A stretch of DNA of 64,000 bases, from NCBI RefSeq assembly GCF_030813635.1, contig NZ_JAUSUM010000004.1:204851-268850 (forward strand), read 5' to 3'. Below are positions 60,839-64,000 of the stretch, one piece after another (the stretch's first letter is position 1; the number at the start of each line of letters is the position of its first letter). Below the pieces are notes generated by a model. It ran no database searches and was not told the DNA's origin. It saw only the letters and a program-made list of their open reading frames with translations. Position numbers and translations under genes: made by a program. Source of the DNA: Salibacterium salarium. GTDB lineage: Bacteria; Bacillota; Bacilli; Bacillales; Marinococcaceae.

Positions 60839-61032
60839 CCTTTTATAATTTCTTTCACCCGTCCAACACTGCCATCTTCCAGTCGCACTTTAATGCCGTG
60901 CGGGTGATTCGACGAGTTTGTCAGTACATCTTTAACGATACCGCGAGTCAGTTTTCCGGATCGTTGATTTTGTTTAAGTACAATGTTTACTTCTATTCCT
61001 GGTTGAATAGTGCTGCGGTTTTGCCCATTCAT
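60835..61032 (-). CDS. ywbE: YwbE family protein
   Basis: 65 residues beginning MNGQNRSTIQPGIEVNIVLK, with SGKLTRGIVKDVLTNSSNHP and the end GIKVRLEDGSVGRVKEII. This is the conserved small YwbE family, which folds as a KOW/SH3-like beta-barrel and may bind nucleic acid; its function is not established. GGGAGCG precedes the ATG. It begins 17 bases after the end of the TPR gene, so the two are likely one leftward operon. Confidence 0.9.
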   Translation of the reverse strand: MNGQNRSTIQPGIEVNIVLKQNQRSGKLTRGIVKDVLTNSSNHPHGIKVRLEDGSVGRVKEIIKG

Positions 61033-61048
61033 GGCAGTCGCTCCCTTT

Positions 61049-62728
61049 TTATTTGGTTGTCTGAAAATCGAGTGGAAGGCCGAGATCCGCTCTTTTGTAT
61101 AGCTGATAAAACTTTTTAAAGCAATACGGTGACCTATTTTCTGGCTCTGTTTTTTCTTTTTGTTTCTCCCATTGATTCAACAAGTAAGATGAGTCGTCTT
61201 TACCAAAGAGGAAACTAATACCTGAAGTTATGTTAAAGGTTGAAAACGGAAGAATTCTTGTGTACAACAGTAATTCATCAGAATCGACAGTAGCGCTAAA
61301 ATGATTATCTATAATTTCAATGTCCATTTCATAAATGAGGTCCTCTAAAAGCACCGTACCATCGATTTTGCTAGCATCTTTTACTTGAAATAATGACGAC
61401 CAGGCATTGTCTGCAGCTTCGAGTATTTGCAATCGTTCGTCTGCTTCTTCGTGGTCCTGTTTGTACTTCTGAACAGCCTTTTCACCATTCCAATCGTATT
61501 CATAAATAGCAAAATCGGTCATAACATCACGATCAAACGCTTCTTCGTTTTCAAAGGAAATATTTAAAAATCGGCTCACTTCTCGTAATGTGTGAGGACC
61601 ATTTTGCTCGACTAAATAGGAGAAGATGTCCGCATGAAGCTGCATACCAGCGCTTCGAATCTGTTTATATTTTTCAAGGTTTGCTTGTTTTTGTTTAGCC
61701 ACTTCCGGATGGACGATATGATGAAATGTTTGCTCTTTTTTCGGCAGCTTTTCTTTTTGCTTACCTAGAAACAATTCTGCCAACGGATAAAACGAATCGA
61801 GTGTTTTGGCATTAATATCACTATCATTTAAAAAGTTCATTTTTTCCTCTTCTGTACGGGAAAGAAACTCATGTAACGAAGAATCATTTATATGTTTAGC
61901 TGCTTTTGCTGACGGAAAGACAGGTAGTTTCCCTTCAGATTCTTTATACATGCTCTCTAATTCCCAGATACTGTGAGCGGCAACATCGCGCAGCATATGC
62001 ACGTCCATGTCGTTGTATGTGCTAACTGTTAATAAGACGTTGTGAAAATAATACTGGGAAGCATCTAAGTTAACGGTATCTAGAATCTGGGCGAGAGTAT
62101 ACAGTGCTTCAGTGTGAGTTGGATCTAATTCAACTGCTTTTTCAAGCGCAGCTGCGGCAAGGTCAGCGCGGTGGCTTTTGTAGTAAAGGTTACCGAGTGT
62201 ATACCATAAAAAAGCATTCGTCTGGTCTTGTTTAATCAGCTTCAGTATATGTTCTTCCCCTTGTGCTGCCCATTTTGGTTTATAATCGTCGAAAAGCCGG
62301 GATTCCCCGTTTAACGGAATCGACGGGTTATCGGGATTTTCTGTATTGCCTAATGCTCCCAGATAAACGGCTTTTTCCAGGCGATCGCTCCATGTCCATT
62401 CTCCTGCTGCATTACAATGAACACAACGAAAATAAAACGGGAATTGAACTTTGTCCATTACGGTTATTTCTTGTGTAACCAGTTTAGAACGGTCCACGAT
62501 AGAATAGTCTAGAAGCGGCTGCCCGATATTATATTTCTCACGTTGTCCACATTGATGACATGTTAACAAGTGTCGGTTTCTTCTAAAAAAACGTGGCATT
62601 TTATTTAATTTTTCCGCTACTTCATAAGCAATTGACCCAAGAAGGAGATTACTTGTTGGAAGGGTCTCATTTTCGGGTAAAGGTTTATTGGTTAACAATG
62701 GATATAATTCTGGATTTATTAATAACAT
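61049..62728 (-). CDS. Zinc-ribbon and TPR protein of unknown function
   Basis: 559 residues. Two CxxC pairs (C57/C60 in CHQC and C102/C105 in CVHC) with about 40 residues between them make a split zinc ribbon. At least two TPR repeats follow (NAFLWYTLGNLYYKSHRADLA and AALEKAVELDPTHTEALYTL). Later there is a helical region (EVAKQKQANLEKYKQIRSAG) resembling SEC-C-neighbouring or Zn-TPR proteins of Bacilli. It probably acts as a scaffold; no catalytic motif is seen. AAAGGAC is upstream of the ATG. ywbE follows directly. Confidence 0.7.
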   Translation of the reverse strand: MLLINPELYPLLTNKPLPENETLPTSNLLLGSIAYEVAEKLNKMPRFFRRNRHLLTCHQCGQREKYNIGQPLLDYSIVDRSKLVTQEITVMDKVQFPFYFRCVHCNAAGEWTWSDRLEKAVYLGALGNTENPDNPSIPLNGESRLFDDYKPKWAAQGEEHILKLIKQDQTNAFLWYTLGNLYYKSHRADLAAAALEKAVELDPTHTEALYTLAQILDTVNLDASQYYFHNVLLTVSTYNDMDVHMLRDVAAHSIWELESMYKESEGKLPVFPSAKAAKHINDSSLHEFLSRTEEEKMNFLNDSDINAKTLDSFYPLAELFLGKQKEKLPKKEQTFHHIVHPEVAKQKQANLEKYKQIRSAGMQLHADIFSYLVEQNGPHTLREVSRFLNISFENEEAFDRDVMTDFAIYEYDWNGEKAVQKYKQDHEEADERLQILEAADNAWSSLFQVKDASKIDGTVLLEDLIYEMDIEIIDNHFSATVDSDELLLYTRILPFSTFNITSGISFLFGKDDSSYLLNQWEKQKEKTEPENRSPYCFKKFYQLYKRADLGLPLDFQTTK

Positions 62729-62790
62729 CGTCGTTTAAGTCCTTTCATTACGAGATACTTGGTTAAAATTTTATCATAAGGAGGACATTT

Positions 62791-62820
62791 TAAAAAATCC
62801 AGACAGTTCATACTGCCTGG
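62791..62820 (-). terminator. Terminator after the LLM oxidoreductase gene
   Basis: Read leftward, CCAGGCAGT pairs with ACTGTCTGG (one G-U pair) with a 4-base loop, followed by ATTTTTT. Confidence 0.85.
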
Positions 62821-62855
62821 AGTAAAGCCAATAGAAGATAAAACATCGTGAAAGT

Positions 62856-63875
62856 TTAGTTTTCGTTCATAATTTCAGATACGATTTCATAAGAACGTAA
62901 ACGCGCATTATGATCATAAATTTGAGCATTAATCATCATTTCATCCGCTTGTGTATCGTTTAAGAAATCCTGCATTTGCTTTCTGACAGTGTCCTGTGAA
63001 CCGATAATAGAAGAACCTAGTTGTTTTTGTAAAGCAAATTTTTCTTGCTCTGTCCAAACATCATCCATGTTATCAACAGGCGGTTGGAGCTTGTTTTCCG
63101 TGTTCCGAACTAGATTCAAAAACTGCTGTTTCATGGTTGTACTGAGATACTCAGCTGCATTATCTGTATCTGCGGCAATAATATTAAGACCTACCATCGC
63201 ATAAGGTTCATCCAGTACATCGGATGGCTGGAAGGAGCGACGATATAAATCAAGTGCCGGCAGTGTATTGTCTGGTGAAAAGTGGCTGGCAAAGGCGAAT
63301 GGCAAGCCAAGCTGACCGGCAAGTTGTGCACTGAACCCGCTGGAACCAAGCAGCCAGATTGGGATATCTAAACCTTGTCCTGGAATCGCACGAATACGTT
63401 GTTTCCCAGAAGCAAGGGACGAATCAAAATATGCACGCAATTCTTCTAAATCTTGCGGGAAATCATGTCCATCGCTCTTACTGTTACGGCGAAGCGCCTG
63501 CATCGTGAGCTGATCGGTTCCTGGTGCGCGTCCAAGTCCGAGGTCAATACGATTAGGATAAAGCGTTTCGAGCGTGCCGAATTGTTCGGCGATAACGAGT
63601 GGGGAGTGGTTTGGCAGCATAATACCGCCTGAACCGACACGAATTTTCGATGTAGCGCCTGCCACGTGCCCGATTAATACAGATGTTGCGGAACTGCCAA
63701 TGAAAGGCATATTGTGATGTTCGGCCATCCAATAGCGATGATATCCCCATTTTTCCGCATATTGGGCAAGGTCGACTGTATTTTGATACGAATCAGAGGC
63801 TGTTCCGTTTTCTACGATGGGTGACAAATCAAGAGCGGAGTAACGAATGTCTTTTAATTGTTTATCTGTAGACAT
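62856..63875 (-). CDS. LLM-class flavin-dependent oxidoreductase
   Basis: 339 residues of the bacterial-luciferase-like group. The start [20 protein letters not shown], then [39 protein letters not shown] and [12 protein letters not shown] are typical of the MsnO8/YhbW-like subgroup of FMN-dependent monooxygenases. The substrate is unknown. A GGAAGATG-type ribosome site lies before the ATG at 63875. Confidence 0.88.
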   Translation of the reverse strand: MSTDKQLKDIRYSALDLSPIVENGTASDSYQNTVDLAQYAEKWGYHRYWMAEHHNMPFIGSSATSVLIGHVAGATSKIRVGSGGIMLPNHSPLVIAEQFGTLETLYPNRIDLGLGRAPGTDQLTMQALRRNSKSDGHDFPQDLEELRAYFDSSLASGKQRIRAIPGQGLDIPIWLLGSSGFSAQLAGQLGLPFAFASHFSPDNTLPALDLYRRSFQPSDVLDEPYAMVGLNIIAADTDNAAEYLSTTMKQQFLNLVRNTENKLQPPVDNMDDVWTEQEKFALQKQLGSSIIGSQDTVRKQMQDFLNDTQADEMMINAQIYDHNARLRSYEIVSEIMNEN

Positions 63876-63916
63876 ATTACATCTTCCTTTACTTTAAAAA
63901 ATTTTGGACTGGTCGT

Positions 63917-63944
63917 ATTTTATCAATTTTATTTAGTGTTCCAA
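63917..63944 (-). promoter_or_regulatory. Candidate promoter of the LLM oxidoreductase gene
   Basis: Read leftward, TTGGAA (63944-63939), 16 bases, TAAAAT (63922-63917), about 40 bases before the start codon. Confidence 0.45.
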
Positions 63945-64000
63945 AATAAAATGATTGTACGCGTCTGGAAATGACATTTAGTAGTTTCGAACGGATAGAA

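Overview
The window looks like chromosomal DNA of a low-GC Gram-positive bacterium of the Bacillaceae. The evidence is the strong GGAGG-type ribosome binding sites, frequent TTG and GTG starts, Bacillus-type Zur, Fur, CIRCE and cre operators, a THI-box riboswitch, the glgBCDAP order, a GltC-like regulator, a TxpA/BsrG-like holin-type toxin and many U-tailed terminators. Several exported proteins are very acidic (a ZinT lipoprotein, a Glu-rich lipoprotein, an SLH-anchored protein), which suggests, but does not prove, a salt- or alkali-adapted species. No rRNA, tRNA, CRISPR array, complete insertion sequence or prophage was seen.

Layout. 1-5.7 kb: end of a chemoreceptor gene, a tiny membrane protein with a TTG start, a drug exporter, a PAP2 phosphatase, a nitrate/nitrite transporter and an RDD membrane protein. 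5.7-11.2 kb: a genome-maintenance and possible defence stretch with the UV endonuclease uvsE, a NUDIX hydrolase paired with a PLD-SF2 helicase-DUF3427 protein, and a type I toxin-antitoxin locus. 11.2-20.5 kb: Zur-controlled zinT, a Bcr-type exporter, an arabinanase with AraR-like and cre-like sites, a frameshifted HAD phosphatase, a Fur-controlled ferredoxin-NADP reductase and an SLH-anchored surface protein. 20.5-28.4 kb: CIRCE-controlled htpG, a TPP-riboswitch thiamine-salvage operon (ylmB-like, tenA), a DoxX protein, gdhA, a 53-residue orphan gene and a GltC-like regulator.

28.5-41.6 kb is a mixed block. It holds an orphan FokI-like nuclease, a TatD-family hydrolase, a MetE-like methyltransferase, a NERD-helicase, a DJ-1 protein, a beta-lactamase-fold protein, a phosphodiesterase, an acidic lipoprotein, a Gfo/Idh oxidoreductase, a VOC protein and a methyltransferase, plus a 400-bp intergenic repeat with inverted ends. 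42-48.7 kb is a galactitol-type PTS operon with its own PRD regulator, two zinc dehydrogenases and a small membrane protein. 48.8-50 kb is an aminotransferase. 50.3-60.6 kb is the glycogen operon glgB-glgC-glgD-glgA-glgP plus a GH13 amylase. 60.6-64 kb is a leftward group: an LLM oxidoreductase, a Zn-ribbon/TPR protein, ywbE and an ORF built from 21-bp repeats.

The most interesting signals are the complete type I toxin-antitoxin locus (10.75-11.2 kb), the NUDIX/PLD-helicase pair beside it, the orphan FokI-like nuclease, and two intergenic arrays with 20- and 21-bp periodicity (34.77 and 60.68 kb) that no standard feature type explains.
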